DNA of 38,615 nucleotides from Ralstonia sp. TCR112 (GTDB taxonomy: Bacteria > Pseudomonadota > Gammaproteobacteria > Burkholderiales > Burkholderiaceae): NCBI RefSeq assembly GCF_007997035.1, contig NZ_VOSS01000024.1, positions 1-38,615 of the forward strand, read 5' to 3'. Of the stretch, positions 1 through 9,559 are shown one piece after another. Under the pieces are notes generated by a model, which saw only the letters and a list, made by a program, of their open reading frames with translations, was not told where the DNA came from and did no database searches. The first letter of the stretch is position 1. Each line of letters begins with the position of its first letter. Both the position numbers and the translations under genes were made by a program.

Positions 1-1
1 G

Positions 2-2428
2 ACCGAACCGAACCGAGCCAGGAAAAACCGGCAGCGCGCCCCTGTTGCCGCGCCCGATCAGCGGCCCGCCAACCGGCGCGGCGCGCTGGCATTGCGCCCG
101 CTGGTGTTCGCAGTGGCCGGTGTCTGGACGGCGACGTCCGCGGCGCAGAGCGCGGACACCACGCAAGCGACGGCGCCTGCTGCCACGCCGGCCTCCTCGG
201 TGACGGCGCTGGCGACGTCCGGCCCGACCACGCCCGGCGGCAGCCCGCTGGTGCCCAAGATGGCCGAGCCCGTCCAGCGTCCCGACAACACTGTCCCCAC
301 CTTCACGGCGGCCGACAAGATGGACGGCCGCACCAACGAAGACATCCACCTGCGCGGAAATGGCGAACTGCGCCGCAACGGTTCAGTGCTGAAGGGCGAC
401 ACGCTCGATTACAACCAGGACACCGACCTGGCCACGGCCACCGGCAACGTGCGGCTGTTCAAGGGCGGCACGCTCGTCACCGGCCCGGACGCCAAGCTCA
501 AGGTCACCGCCAACGAAGGCACCATTAGCACGCCCACGTACGAGTTCCACACGACCGGCGGCCGCGGCACCGCAGACCGGATCGATTTCATCGACAAGGA
601 CAACAGCCGCATCACGCGCGGCACCTACACCACCTGCTCGCCCGACAACGTCGACTGGTACTTCAGCGCGAGCCGCATCGATATCGACAGCGACCGCCAG
701 GTCGGCACCGGCCGCAACGGCGTGCTGCACTTCTTCGGCGTGCCGGTGTTTGCTGCGCCGGTCATGGACTTTCCGCTCAACGACGATCGGCGCAGCGGTT
801 TCCTGGCTCCGGTGTTCGGCTACAACAGCCGCAGCGGGGCCGACGTCACGCTGCCGTACTACTTCAATCTCGCGCCGAACCGCGATCTGACGTTGTATCC
901 CCGTCTGCTGACCCAGCGTGGCCTGCAGCTCGGCGCCGAGTACCGCTATCTCGATACGTCATACAGCGGCGTCCTGCGTGGCGAATTCCTGCCCGATGAC
1001 CGCGACGCCGGTCGTAGCCGCTGGTCGATTTCGGCGGTACACACGCAGCGCCTGGCACCTGGCCTGACCGGCTACATTAACTACAACAAGGTTTCCGACA
1101 ACACCTACCCCGATGACCTGGGCCGCAGCATCGTCACGGCGACGCAGCGTCAGTACACCCAGGAAGGCGGTGTCACCTACTCGTTCGGCGACTGGGTGGC
1201 GTTGGCGCGTGTGCAGAAATTCCAGACGTTGTCGACCGCCACAACGCCACTGACAGCACCGTATGAGCGCCTGCCGCAGTTGAGCCTGACCTATAACAAG
1301 TACGACCTTGGCGGCTTTGACATCAATTTCCTGACCGATTACACCCGGTTCTCGATCCCGACGGCCAATACTGTCCAGGGCGAGCGGCTGTTCATGCAGC
1401 CGACGATCAGCTACCCGATCGTCCGCCCCGGCTGGTACGTCACGCCAAAGTTCATTCTCAACACCACTGCATACCGTCTGGACCGCCCGGCCGGCGATAC
1501 GCAGGACACGCAGATCAATCGCACGTTGCCCACGTTCTCGCTCGATTCGGGCATGACGTTCGAGCGCGATGCGCCGCTGGTCTCCAAACTGTTTGGCGTG
1601 AGCTACATCCAGACGCTGGAGCCGCGCGTGTTCTACGTGTACACGCCGTATCGTGACCAGTCGCAGATTCCTCTGTTCGATACCGGCCAGTCGGACTACA
1701 ACCTCGGCCAGATCTTTACCGAGAACCCGTACACCGGTTACGACCGCATTGCCGACAACAACAAGGTGACGGCAGGTGTGACCACGCGTTTTATCGAGGC
1801 CGAATCAGGCATCGAGCGCTTGCGCGCAACGATCGCACAGCGCATCGATCTCGAAGGCCAGCGCGTGACGCTGGCGGGCGCGGCCCCCACGTCGGTGCGT
1901 CGCTATTCGGACCTTCTGGGCGCGACCACGATCCAGATGTTCCGCGGCATCTTTTTCGATACGAACCTTCAGTACAATCAGGACATCGATCGCATCATGC
2001 GCTCGACTGTCGCGTTCAGCTGGAAGCCGGAAGCCAACAAGGTGATCAACCTAGGCTATCGCTATTACCGGCAAGACGCGAATACCGGTCAGCTGCCGCT
2101 GGAACAGGCCGATATCTCAACGCAGTGGCCGATTACCCGGCGCCTCTACGGCCTGGGTCGCATTGGTTACGACCTGGATGCGCGCAAGCCGTCGGATATG
2201 CTGCTTGGCCTCGAGTATGTGGCGGACTGCTGGGTCGGTCGACTGGCGGTGCAGCGCTACAGCAATGCAGTTTCGGGCTATACGACGCATATCTTTGCCC
2301 AGATCGAATTCAAGGGTTTGTCGAAGGTGGGGAACAATCCGATCGACGTGATTCGCCTGAACGTGCCCGGCTACCAGCCGGTGAGCGCACAGCCGATCAC
2401 GCCGTCCGTGCTGGATCAATATGAATAA
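2..2428 (+). CDS. lptD: LPS-assembly outer-membrane protein LptD (5' end outside window)
   Basis: LptD is the outer-membrane beta-barrel that, with the lipoprotein LptE, inserts lipopolysaccharide into the outer leaflet. The frame is open to the left edge of the window, so the true start lies upstream; the TTG at 92 is only the first in-window alternative. A basic stretch followed by a hydrophobic segment ending near the Ala-rich AAQSAD looks like the end of a signal peptide. Then comes the periplasmic OstA/LptA-like region (NGELRRNG, DTLDYNQDTD, ATGNVRLFKGG, about 100-210 residues in), followed by a long barrel of alternating aromatic and polar strands (YYFNLAPNRDLTLYPR, FSWKPE, LGYRYYRQ). 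About 780 residues are visible, close to the usual family length. The stop overlaps the surA start by 8 nt (ATGAATAA), implying translational coupling. SurA is the chaperone LptD depends on in E. coli. Confidence 0.95.
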   Translation, partial: TEPNRARKNRQRAPVAAPDQRPANRRGALALRPLVFAVAGVWTATSAAQSADTTQATAPAATPASSVTALATSGPTTPGGSPLVPKMAEPVQRPDNTVPTFTAADKMDGRTNEDIHLRGNGELRRNGSVLKGDTLDYNQDTDLATATGNVRLFKGGTLVTGPDAKLKVTANEGTISTPTYEFHTTGGRGTADRIDFIDKDNSRITRGTYTTCSPDNVDWYFSASRIDIDSDRQVGTGRNGVLHFFGVPVFAAPVMDFPLNDDRRSGFLAPVFGYNSRSGADVTLPYYFNLAPNRDLTLYPRLLTQRGLQLGAEYRYLDTSYSGVLRGEFLPDDRDAGRSRWSISAVHTQRLAPGLTGYINYNKVSDNTYPDDLGRSIVTATQRQYTQEGGVTYSFGDWVALARVQKFQTLSTATTPLTAPYERLPQLSLTYNKYDLGGFDINFLTDYTRFSIPTANTVQGERLFMQPTISYPIVRPGWYVTPKFILNTTAYRLDRPAGDTQDTQINRTLPTFSLDSGMTFERDAPLVSKLFGVSYIQTLEPRVFYVYTPYRDQSQIPLFDTGQSDYNLGQIFTENPYTGYDRIADNNKVTAGVTTRFIEAESGIERLRATIAQRIDLEGQRVTLAGAAPTSVRRYSDLLGATTIQMFRGIFFDTNLQYNQDIDRIMRSTVAFSWKPEANKVINLGYRYYRQDANTGQLPLEQADISTQWPITRRLYGLGRIGYDLDARKPSDMLLGLEYVADCWVGRLAVQRYSNAVSGYTTHIFAQIEFKGLSKVGNNPIDVIRLNVPGYQPVSAQPITPSVLDQYE

Positions 2429-3922
2429 CGACATCATGGCTTTCCAATCGACCGCTTTCGCCACGCGTGTGGCTCCTCTGGGCCGCTTGCGGGTTGCCAC
2501 CGGCGTGCTGGTTGCGCTGCTGGCAGGGACCACGCTGTCGACCGCCGTCCACGCGCAGCAGGCGCCATCGGCAAAGAAGACCGCACCGGTGCGCGGCATC
2601 TTCGCCAACCCAGGTTCGTCGCCGAGCCAGCCGTTGCTGCAGGGCACGCTGCCCGAGCCGACGGCGCCGGGCGCGCCGCGCAGCCAACTCGTCGACGAGG
2701 TGGTGGCTGTGGTCAACACCGACGTCATCACGCGCCGCGAACTGCTCAACCGCGCCGACCTGGTCGAACGCACGTTCCGTGCGCAGAACCGTCCGCTGCC
2801 GCCGCGTGCGGATCTGCTCGGTGAAGTGCTTGAGCAGCTGATCCTGGAGCGTGTGCAGGCGCAGACCGCCAAGGAAAGCGGCATCCGCGTGTCCGACGCC
2901 GATGTGGACCGTGCCGTGGAAAGCGTGGCCCAGCGCAACAAACTGTCCGTGCCGCAGCTCAAGAGCAAGCTGAAGGACGCCGGCATGACGTACGACAAGT
3001 ACCGCGACGACCTGCGCCAGGAAATCCTGCTGGCGCGCCTGCGCGAGCGCGAGGTCGACTCGAAGGTGCAGGTCTACGACGGTGAGATCGACAACTATCT
3101 GGCGCAGCAGGGCGGCGGCACGGCCCCGGCCGGCGAGCAGCAGTACAACGTCGCGCAGATTCTCGTGCCGGTTGCAGAAGGCGCCACGGATGCCGAGAAG
3201 GCCGCCGCGCGCAGCAAGGCCGAAAGCCTGCTCAAGCAAGCGCAAGGCGGTGCGGATTTCGCGAAGCTCGCGCGCGACAATTCCGGCGCGCAGGATGCAT
3301 CGCAAGGCGGTGAGCTTGGGCTGCGGCCGATCGGTCGCTGCCGGCTGTGTTCGCCAACGCCGTGGTCGACCTGAAGGCCGGCCAGGTGGCGAGCCAAGTG
3401 GTCGAAAGCCCGGCAGGTTTCCACGTGATCAAGCTGTTGGAAAAGCGCGCACCGAGCACCGCGATTGCCGCCAAGGTGCAGCAGACGCAAGTGCGCCACA
3501 TCCTAATCAAGACCGGTCCGACGATGTCGGCGGACGACGCGCGCCGCCAGTTGACGGGCCTGCGTGATCGTATCGTCCACGGCTATGACTTTGGCGATGC
3601 AGCACGCCGGTATTCGCAAGACGGTTCGGCCGGTGCGGGTGGCGAGCTGGGCTGGGTGTCGCCCGGCCAGCTGGTGCCGGAATTCGAGCAGGCGATGAAC
3701 CAGCTCAAGCCGGGCGATGTGTCGCAGCCGGTGCAGAGCCAGTTCGGCGTGCATTTGATCCAGGTGGAAGGCCGCCGCGAGGCAGAAGTGTCGGGAGACC
3801 GCGAGCGCGACTACGCACGCTCGGTGATTCGCGAGCAGAAGGTCCAGGCCGCCTATGAAGACTGGTTGCGTGAGTTGCGCGATTCGGCACACGTGGAGTA
3901 CCGCGTGAACCGTCAGCAGTAA
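2421..3922 (+). pseudogene. surA: Periplasmic chaperone/peptidyl-prolyl isomerase SurA, interrupted by a -1 frameshift
   Basis: SurA is a periplasmic chaperone with two parvulin domains that escorts outer-membrane proteins, including LptD, to the BAM complex. The first frame (2421-3374) gives a signal peptide ending near HAQQ, the SurA N-terminal domain (VDEVVAVVNTDVITRREL) and most of parvulin domain 1. Past about 3338 the homology continues in another frame (LPAVFANAVVDLKAG) through parvulin domain 2 (VRHILIKTGP, ELGWVSPGQLVPEFEQAM) to the stop at 3922. The span is 1502 nt, one short of a multiple of three. Restoring one C (GGTCGCTGCC to GGTCGCCTGCC) would give a protein of about 500 residues. 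An in-frame ATG at 2436 is an alternative start. The reading frame overlaps the lptD stop. I infer a sequencing error more readily than true loss, but as read the product would lose both isomerase domains. Confidence 0.9.
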
Positions 3923-3947
3923 GCTACGGACATCCGCATCGCTCACG

Positions 3948-3963
3948 GCCGCCTGCGGGCGGC
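3948..3963 (+). other. GC hairpin in the surA-pdxA gap
   Basis: A perfect 6-bp stem (GCCGCC / GGCGGC) with a 4-nt loop lies 26 nt after the surA stop. No run of T follows, so it is not a convincing intrinsic terminator. It could be an mRNA-stabilising or attenuating hairpin within the operon. Confidence 0.3.
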
Positions 3964-4008
3964 GTGGCATTTCTAGACCGACCGGAAATCATCGCAGGAA
4001 AGCGCTGC

Positions 4009-5025
4009 ATGCTGAACATTGCCATTACCACCGGCGAACCTGCTGGTATCGGCCCCGACATCACCGTGGCTGCGCTGCTGCATCTGGCGCGGCAGGCGTC
4101 GCCGCGTTACGCCGATGTGCAGTGGCATGTGATGGGCGATGCGGCATTGCTGCAGGCGCGCGCAGACGCGATCGGGCAGGGCGATTTCTGGCGCGTTGTC
4201 TCTACGGCGCTGACTGTCGTGGCGCGCCCGCTGGGTGCGCCCGTGCGCGCCGGCGTGCTTGATGCCGCCAACGGCCGCTATGTGCTGGACCTGCTCGATG
4301 CAGCCATCGACGGCTGCCTGATCGGCACGGCAAACGGCATCCGTTACGACGCGATGGTCACGGCGCCGGTGCAGAAGAGCACGATCAACGACGCCGGTGT
4401 GCCGTTTACCGGCCACACGGAGTATCTGGCCGAGCGCAGCCACACGCCGCGCGTGGTCATGATGCTGGCTGGTCCGCAGCCGGCGCACGACAACGCCATG
4501 CTGCGTGTTGCGCTGGCGACGACGCATTTGCCGCTGCGCGAGGTGCCGGACGCCATCACGCCCACGGTGCTCGACGAAACGCTCGACATCGTGCAGCGCG
4601 ATCTGCGTATGCGGTTTGGCTTGCCCGCACCGCGTATTCTCGTGACGGGGTTGAATCCGCATGCGGGCGAATCCGGCCATCTGGGCCGCGAAGAGATCGA
4701 GGTGATCGAGCCGGCCATCGCGCGTGCGCGTGCGCGTGGGATCGATGCACGCGGTCCGTATCCGGCCGATACGCTGTTCCAGCCGCGCCTGTTGGCCGAT
4801 GCCGATTGCGTGCTGGCGATGTACCACGATCAGGGTTTGGCGCCGCTCAAGTACGGCACGTTCGGCCATGGCGTCAACATCACGCTGGGCTTGCCGTTCG
4901 TGCGCACGTCGGTGGATCACGGTACGGCGTTGGACCTGGCGGGCACGGGCCGCGCCGAGTTCGGCAGCATGATCGAGGCGATCGATACCGCCATCGCCAT
5001 GGCGCGGCACACGGCGCGTTCCTGA
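4009..5025 (+). CDS. pdxA: 4-hydroxythreonine-4-phosphate dehydrogenase PdxA
   Basis: PdxA oxidises 4-phosphohydroxy-L-threonine with NAD in the DXP-dependent pathway to pyridoxal 5'-phosphate; it is a cytoplasmic, metal-dependent dimer. The protein opens with the family's N-terminal signature ([13 protein letters not shown]). It carries the metal-ligand histidine segments TGHTEYLAE and [12 protein letters not shown], plus [13 protein letters not shown] and [14 protein letters not shown] near the end. From the ATG at 4009 it has 338 residues, a normal length. I chose this start because AGGAA at 3996-4000 sits about 8 nt upstream and the conserved N-terminus begins here; an upstream TTG at 3964 would add 15 unlikely residues. 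Clustering with surA and rsmA is the same arrangement seen in E. coli (surA-pdxA-rsmA). Confidence 0.95.
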   Translation: MLNIAITTGEPAGIGPDITVAALLHLARQASPRYADVQWHVMGDAALLQARADAIGQGDFWRVVSTALTVVARPLGAPVRAGVLDAANGRYVLDLLDAAIDGCLIGTANGIRYDAMVTAPVQKSTINDAGVPFTGHTEYLAERSHTPRVVMMLAGPQPAHDNAMLRVALATTHLPLREVPDAITPTVLDETLDIVQRDLRMRFGLPAPRILVTGLNPHAGESGHLGREEIEVIEPAIARARARGIDARGPYPADTLFQPRLLADADCVLAMYHDQGLAPLKYGTFGHGVNITLGLPFVRTSVDHGTALDLAGTGRAEFGSMIEAIDTAIAMARHTARS

Positions 5026-5056
5026 GTTTCTTCACCTTTTCGATTTCGAGTTCGCA

Positions 5057-5902
5057 ATGGCACGATCCACGACCGGCGTTCACCAAGGGCACCAGGCCCG
5101 CAAGCGCTTCGGCCAGAACTTCCTGGTCGATGACGGCGTGATCCACGCCATCGTCGCCGCCATCGATCCGAAGCCCGATGATGTGCTCGTCGAGATCGGC
5201 CCGGGCCTGGGCGCGCTCACGGTGCCGCTGATGGAGCGCGTGCGCACGCTACAGGTGGTCGAGCTGGATCGTGACCTCGTCGCACGCTTGCAGAAGCGTT
5301 TCGGCGATCGGCTCATCGTGCATGCAGGCGATGCGCTGGCGTTCGATTTCGGTTCGCTGCTGGAGGCCGGCCGGCCGCTGCGTATCGTCGGCAACCTGCC
5401 GTACAACATCTCCAGCCCGCTGCTGTTTCACCTCGCCACGTTCGCCGACCGCGTGCGCGATCAGCATTTCATGCTGCAGAAAGAAGTGGTCGACCGCATG
5501 GTGGCCGCGCCGGGCAGCAAGGCGTTCAGCCGGCTCTCGGTGATGCTGCAGGTGCGCTATTACATGGAGCTGGTGCTGGACGTGCCGCCGGGCTCGTTCA
5601 ACCCGCCGCCCAAGGTGGATTCGGCGGTGGTGCGGATGATTCCGTGGCCGGCCGATAAGTCGCCGTATGCGCCGGTCGACATGCGCGCGCTGGGCACGGT
5701 GGTGACGATGGCGTTTTCGCAGCGGCGCAAGGTGCTGCGCAACACCCTCGGCGCACTGCGCGATGTGATTGATTTCGAGGCGCTTGGCTTTGACCTGGGC
5801 CGCCGCGCAGAAGAAGTGCCGGTGGAAGACTTCGTGGCCGTGGCGAACGCGCTGCCGGCCAGCCGCATCGCCGGCACCGTTTCCGACCTCAGCGAAGATT
5901 GA
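5057..5902 (+). CDS. rsmA: 16S rRNA dimethyladenosine transferase RsmA (KsgA)
   Basis: RsmA dimethylates the two adjacent adenines in the 3'-terminal hairpin of 16S rRNA (A1518/A1519 in E. coli numbering), a late step of 30S maturation. Motifs are all present: [10 protein letters not shown] at the N-terminus, the SAM-binding loop [10 protein letters not shown] (residues 46-55), the acidic VVELDRDL, and the catalytic NLPYNIS (113-119). The C-terminal helical domain contains [12 protein letters not shown]. The protein has 281 residues, typical for the family. It starts 31 nt after the pdxA stop, so co-transcription is likely. Its last 14 nt overlap the tail of the convergent EamA-type transporter gene, leaving no room for a terminator between them. 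Confidence 0.96.
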   Translation: MARSTTGVHQGHQARKRFGQNFLVDDGVIHAIVAAIDPKPDDVLVEIGPGLGALTVPLMERVRTLQVVELDRDLVARLQKRFGDRLIVHAGDALAFDFGSLLEAGRPLRIVGNLPYNISSPLLFHLATFADRVRDQHFMLQKEVVDRMVAAPGSKAFSRLSVMLQVRYYMELVLDVPPGSFNPPPKVDSAVVRMIPWPADKSPYAPVDMRALGTVVTMAFSQRRKVLRNTLGALRDVIDFEALGFDLGRRAEEVPVEDFVAVANALPASRIAGTVSDLSED

Positions 5903-6794
5903 CGAGCAGGATGCCCGACAGCACGAGCGTTGCCGCCAGCGCAAACCGCAGGCCCACCGGCTCGTGCAACAGCAGCACGCCAAACGCCACGCCAAACAGC
6001 GGCGTCAGGAACGAGAACACGGACAACCGCGACGCCAGGTAACGGCGCAGCAGCCAGAACCACGTCAGGTAACTGGCAAACGCAATCAGCACGGACTGGT
6101 AGGCGAGGCTGGCCAGCGCGGTCGGTGTGAGGTTCGCGGTAAAGGCCTGGCCAGTGCCGGCGGCCATCAACAGCAGCAGCACGGCCGAGACGGCCAGTTG
6201 GTACAGCAACGTCTTCGCCGCCGGTGCTTCGGAAAGCTTGCTTGCCCGCACGACGATGGTCGTCGCGCCCCACAGCGCGCCGGCCACCACGCCAAGCGCG
6301 TCGCCCAATGACGTCGATGGCCCGGCCGCCGGGTGCAGGACGCCGTCGGCGAACGCCAGCACGATCCCCGCAAATGCAATGCCGATTCCGGCCCACTGGC
6401 GCGGCCGCAGGTGCTCGCCGGGCACAAAGAAGTGCAGACCGAGTGCGGTGAAGATCGGCGCGGTGTAGAGAAACACCGCCATGCGCGACGCAGTGGTGTA
6501 GCTCAGCCCGATGAAGATACACAGGAACTCGACGCCGAACAGCACGCCGGCCATGAGGCCACCAGTCAGCGTGCCATCGCGCAACGACAGGCACGTGCCG
6601 CGCCAGAGCGCAAACGCGAACACCAGGACCGACGCGATGGCCGAGCGGACACCGGCCTGCATGACGGGGCCCACGTCATGGGCGGCCACCTTGATGGCGA
6701 CCTGCTGAAAGCCCCAGCACATGCACAGCACCACCATCAGCCCGATGGCGGTGCCGTCCAGCGGCCGCCGGATCGCGTCAGTGGCGGTTGCCAT
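5889..6794 (-). CDS. EamA/DMT-superfamily transporter (10 predicted TM helices)
   Basis: This is a 301-residue inner-membrane protein of the drug/metabolite transporter superfamily. Two EamA repeats can be read, roughly residues 15-150 and 165-300, each with about five hydrophobic helices. Typical family features are the first helix with [10 protein letters not shown], the repeat-1 segment [20 protein letters not shown], and the repeat-2 segment [19 protein letters not shown] followed by a last helix and short tail. Members export amino acids, purines or small metabolites, and the substrate cannot be told from sequence. The start overlaps the gloA stop by 17 nt on the same strand, so it is probably the last gene of the long minus-strand operon. 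The 3' end overlaps rsmA tail to tail. Confidence 0.88.
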   Translation of the reverse strand: MATATDAIRRPLDGTAIGLMVVLCMCWGFQQVAIKVAAHDVGPVMQAGVRSAIASVLVFAFALWRGTCLSLRDGTLTGGLMAGVLFGVEFLCIFIGLSYTTASRMAVFLYTAPIFTALGLHFFVPGEHLRPRQWAGIGIAFAGIVLAFADGVLHPAAGPSTSLGDALGVVAGALWGATTIVVRASKLSEAPAAKTLLYQLAVSAVLLLLMAAGTGQAFTANLTPTALASLAYQSVLIAFASYLTWFWLLRRYLASRLSVFSFLTPLFGVAFGVLLLHEPVGLRFALAATLVLSGILLVNLR

Positions 6795-7185
6795 CGGGCA
6801 TCGAGCGTGCCTGGATCAGCTCGATCTTGTAGCCGTCCGGATCTTCCACAAACGCGATGATGGTGCTGCCGCCCTTGACCGGGCCGGCCTCACGCGTGAC
6901 TTTGCCGCCGGCGTTGCGGATCTGGTCGCAGGCCTGCGCGGCATTGTCGACCTCGATGGCCAAGTGCCCAAATGCCGTGCCGAGTTCGTATTCGCTCACG
7001 CCGTAGTTGTAGGTCAGTTCGATGACTGTGTTGCCGGCTTCCGGGCCGTAGCCGACGAACGCCAGCGAATATTTGTATTCGGGGTTGTCGCTGGTGCGCA
7101 GCAGCTGCATGCCGAGCACCTTGGTGTAGAAGTCGATCGAGCGCTGCAAGTCGCCAACGCGCAGCATGGTGTGGAGCATTCGCAT
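6778..7185 (-). CDS. gloA: Lactoylglutathione lyase (glyoxalase I)
   Basis: GloA isomerises the hemithioacetal of methylglyoxal and glutathione to S-lactoylglutathione, the first step of methylglyoxal detoxification. The protein has 135 residues and the four metal ligands fall at H5, E56, H74 and E122, the positions known for the Ni-dependent E. coli enzyme. Other signatures are [20 protein letters not shown] and [15 protein letters not shown] chose the ATG at 7185 because GGAAGG lies a few nt upstream and it gives the standard N-terminus MRMLHTMLR; the in-frame upstream codon at 7269 would add 28 residues without similarity. It overlaps the downstream EamA gene by 17 nt, suggesting coupling. 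Confidence 0.96.
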   Translation of the reverse strand: MRMLHTMLRVGDLQRSIDFYTKVLGMQLLRTSDNPEYKYSLAFVGYGPEAGNTVIELTYNYGVSEYELGTAFGHLAIEVDNAAQACDQIRNAGGKVTREAGPVKGGSTIIAFVEDPDGYKIELIQARSMPDGNRH

Positions 7186-7268
7186 GGGGTTTCCTTCCTG
7201 GAGAACTGCGGGGAAGGCGATATTGTAGGAGGGTGTGGCGGAGCGTGCAGGACAGGCGTTTTCTGCCA

Positions 7269-7301
7269 CCGACGCATCCGCCGCCGCCGCCGCCGCGTCG
7301 G
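7269..7301. repeat. (CCG)n trinucleotide run inside a short inverted repeat
   Basis: Between the M48-type peptidase gene and gloA a run of CCG triplets (about 7278-7295) lies between CCGACGC (7269-7275) and GCGTCGG (7295-7301), a perfect 7-bp stem. There is no T tract, so it is not an obvious terminator. It sits in the 125-nt gap where a gloA promoter might be; I see no clear -35/-10 pair. Confidence 0.4.
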
Positions 7302-7310
7302 CAGGGCGAA

Positions 7311-8189
7311 TCAGAATGCCGGCAAGTATTCCGGCGGATGCGAGCGCAGTTGCTCCCGCGCCTCACGAAACTCGGGAAAGATCGACTCCACGGTGTCCCA
7401 GAAGCGCGGGCTGTGGTTCATCTCCTTGAGATGCGCCAGTTCATGAGCGACCACGTAGTCGATCAAGCTCAGCGGGAAGTGGACGAGGCGCCAGTTCAGA
7501 CGGATCTTGCCGTCGGCGGTGCAGCTTCCCCAGCGCGTGGCGGCGGAGGACAGCGCATACGCGCTATGCCGCACGCCCAGGCGCTCGGCATACACCTCAA
7601 GGCGTTCGCCGAAGAGGCGTCGAGCCTGCGTCTGCAGCCAGCCTTGCACGCGGTCCTTGATCTGCTGCTCGGTGGTGGTGGGCGGCAGGCCCAGGTGCAG
7701 CACGCTGGTGTCGGCATCGAACATCAATGCGCCGATGGGCGATTCCAGCTTGAGCGTGATCGTCTTGCCGAGGAAGGGGAGCGCGGCGCCGTCCTGCCAC
7801 TCCATCGGCGGCAGCATGCGGCGTGCGGCGCTCGTGCGCCACTCGGCCAGCTTGGCGAAGATCCACTTCTGCTTTTCGGCGATGGCGTGTTCGATCTCGG
7901 CAAGCGTCACCCAGCGCGGTGCCGTGATCGACAGGCCGCGGTCGTCGATGACAAAGCCGATGGTGCGCCGCGACGAACGCTTGAGGTTATAGATCAGCGC
8001 GCGCTCGCCCAGCGTCAGGCGGCGCTGGTTGGGGCCGAGCGGTGCGGTGGAAAAATCGACTGTGGGCGGAGCGAGGAGGGACGCGTCAGGCGGCTGCGAT
8101 GGCGACGGGGCTTCGGGCGCGAGCAGCGGCAGCTCGAGCTGGACGCTGTCGGCGGTGGTGGGCGAAGTCGGTGGGCGCAGCAGTTTCAT
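7311..8189 (-). CDS. YgjP/SprT-like zinc metallopeptidase (M48-type, DUF45)
   Basis: The C-terminal half matches the YgjP-like metallopeptidase family: [21 protein letters not shown] (about residues 219-239), followed by the zinc motif [18 protein letters not shown] with H249, E250, H253 and H259 visible. The central part ([28 protein letters not shown]) is also typical. The first 45 or so residues are Pro/Ala-rich and probably disordered, making the protein longer (292 residues) than compact relatives of about 170-240. The biological substrate of this family is not established. The start overlaps the plsC stop by 4 nt (ATGA), so it is translated from the same mRNA as plsC. Confidence 0.88.
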   Translation of the reverse strand: MKLLRPPTSPTTADSVQLELPLLAPEAPSPSQPPDASLLAPPTVDFSTAPLGPNQRRLTLGERALIYNLKRSSRRTIGFVIDDRGLSITAPRWVTLAEIEHAIAEKQKWIFAKLAEWRTSAARRMLPPMEWQDGAALPFLGKTITLKLESPIGALMFDADTSVLHLGLPPTTTEQQIKDRVQGWLQTQARRLFGERLEVYAERLGVRHSAYALSSAATRWGSCTADGKIRLNWRLVHFPLSLIDYVVAHELAHLKEMNHSPRFWDTVESIFPEFREAREQLRSHPPEYLPAF

Positions 8190-8938
8190 GCGTGCTCGCG
8201 GTAGCTATCGGCGTCGATTCTACGCATTTCTGCTTCGATCCACGCTTCGACTTCGCGATTGAGTTCGTCGCTGGTCTTGCCGTCCGTGGAGATGGCCGGA
8301 CCGACCGACAGCGTAATCAGGCCCGGATGCTTCAGGAACGAGTTGCGAGGCCACACGCGGCCGGAGTTGTGAGCGATGGGGATGACCCATGCGCCGGTGT
8401 CCACCGCGAAGCGCGCACCGCCGCTCTTGTAGCGCGGCTTCGGGTCGCCCGAGCGCGTGCGGGTGCCTTCCGGGAACATGATCACCCATGCGCCCTCGGC
8501 CATGCGTTCCTTGCCCTGGCGGGCGACCGAGGCAAACGCGTTGGCGCCGTCCTTGCGATTGATGTGCACCATTTTCAGCATGCCCAGCGCCCAGCCGAAG
8601 AAGGGCACATACAGCAGCTCACGCTTGAATACGTAGCACAGCGGCCTCGGCATGGTCGCCACAAAGGCCATGGTTTCCCATGCCGACTGATGCTTGGAGA
8701 GCAGCACCACGCGCTTGTTGGTCGCGACGGCTTCTTCGATGTGTTCCCAGCCCTGGTATTGCCAGCGAATGCCAAGCAGCCAGCGCGCCATCCAGATAGC
8801 GGATTTGGTCCAGCCCGACACCATCCAGAACCGGCGGGCCGGATTCATGAACGGGAACACGATGAAGCAAGCCACCGCGTAGATCGGCGTCCAGACGATC
8901 AGGAAAACCAGGTACAGCAGCGAACGGATAAAAGTCAT
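8186..8938 (-). CDS. plsC: 1-acyl-sn-glycerol-3-phosphate acyltransferase PlsC
   Basis: PlsC transfers an acyl chain to lysophosphatidic acid, giving phosphatidic acid at the inner membrane. An N-terminal hydrophobic helix (about residues 5-30) is followed by the acyltransferase motifs: block I as HQSAWE (H83 to E88), KRELLYVPFFGWALG, and block III FPEGTRTR (155-162). The usual H-x4-D has Glu in place of Asp. I use the ATG at 8938 (250 residues). A TTG at 8953 in the same frame overlaps the gmhB stop as TTGA and is a possible coupled start; neither has a clear ribosome site. The gene overlaps the downstream peptidase gene by 4 nt. Confidence 0.92.
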   Translation of the reverse strand: MTFIRSLLYLVFLIVWTPIYAVACFIVFPFMNPARRFWMVSGWTKSAIWMARWLLGIRWQYQGWEHIEEAVATNKRVVLLSKHQSAWETMAFVATMPRPLCYVFKRELLYVPFFGWALGMLKMVHINRKDGANAFASVARQGKERMAEGAWVIMFPEGTRTRSGDPKPRYKSGGARFAVDTGAWVIPIAHNSGRVWPRNSFLKHPGLITLSVGPAISTDGKTSDELNREVEAWIEAEMRRIDADSYREHA

Positions 8939-8949
8939 TGGGGGCGAAT

Positions 8950-9528
8950 TCAAGGGGCACGCGTGGGCATGCCCTGGGGCGCGGGGGACAACAGCGCACG
9001 CGCAAACGCGCGCAGGTCCTCGTGAATCTGGGTGCCCGGGGGCAGGTTGCCGGCATCGCGGGTCTTGGCGCCCTTGCCGGTCAATACGAGGTGAGGAACA
9101 GCGCCGACTTCCACGCCGGCTTGCAGGTCGCGCAGCGAGTCACCGACCACCGGCACGCCCGTCAGGTCCATGTCGAAGCGGCGCGCAATCTCGCGCAGCA
9201 TGCCCGACTTGGGTTTGCGGCAGTCGCACGCATCGGCGGCGGTGTGCGGGCAGAAGAAGACGGCATCGACGCGTCCGCCGTAGGTGGCAAGCGCCTTGTA
9301 CATCTTCTCGTGCATGGCGTTGAGCGCCGCGGCCTCGAACAGGCCGCGTCCGATGCCCGACTGATTGGTCGCCACCACCACCTGGTAGCCGGCCTGGTTC
9401 AGTTCGGCAATGGCTTCGAGGCTGCCGTCCAGGGCGATCCACTCGTCGGGCGACTTGATGAACTGGTCGCTGTCGCGGTTGATGACGCCATCGCGGTCGA
9501 GAATCACCAGTTTGGGAACGTGGGGCAT
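8950..9528 (-). CDS. gmhB: D-glycero-beta-D-manno-heptose-1,7-bisphosphate 7-phosphatase
   Basis: GmhB removes the 7-phosphate during synthesis of ADP-heptose, the precursor of the LPS inner core. It is a cytoplasmic HAD-family enzyme. The nucleophile motif DRDGVINRD puts the nucleophile and acid/base at D11 and D13, then TNQSGIGRG, then the zinc loop with C93, H95, C101 and C103 (CPHTAADACDC), then RKPKSGML and VGDSLRD. The protein has 192 residues, normal for the family. The gene lies 31 nt after glyS and next to plsC; a glyS-gmhB-plsC arrangement is common in beta- and gamma-proteobacteria. The C-terminal 15 residues (Ala/Pro-rich) are not conserved. Confidence 0.95.
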   Translation of the reverse strand: MPHVPKLVILDRDGVINRDSDQFIKSPDEWIALDGSLEAIAELNQAGYQVVVATNQSGIGRGLFEAAALNAMHEKMYKALATYGGRVDAVFFCPHTAADACDCRKPKSGMLREIARRFDMDLTGVPVVGDSLRDLQAGVEVGAVPHLVLTGKGAKTRDAGNLPPGTQIHEDLRAFARALLSPAPQGMPTRAP

Positions 9529-9559
9529 GGTGGGCTCCGGACGGTGCTTGGGGTGCCGA

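Noticed and set aside
6127-6468. Small open frames on + inside the EamA gene
   Set aside because: Antisense to a gene with clear membrane helices; no independent support.
7278-7295. (CCG)n run as a possible CRISPR or satellite array
   Set aside because: Only a short trinucleotide run; no spacers or longer repeat units.
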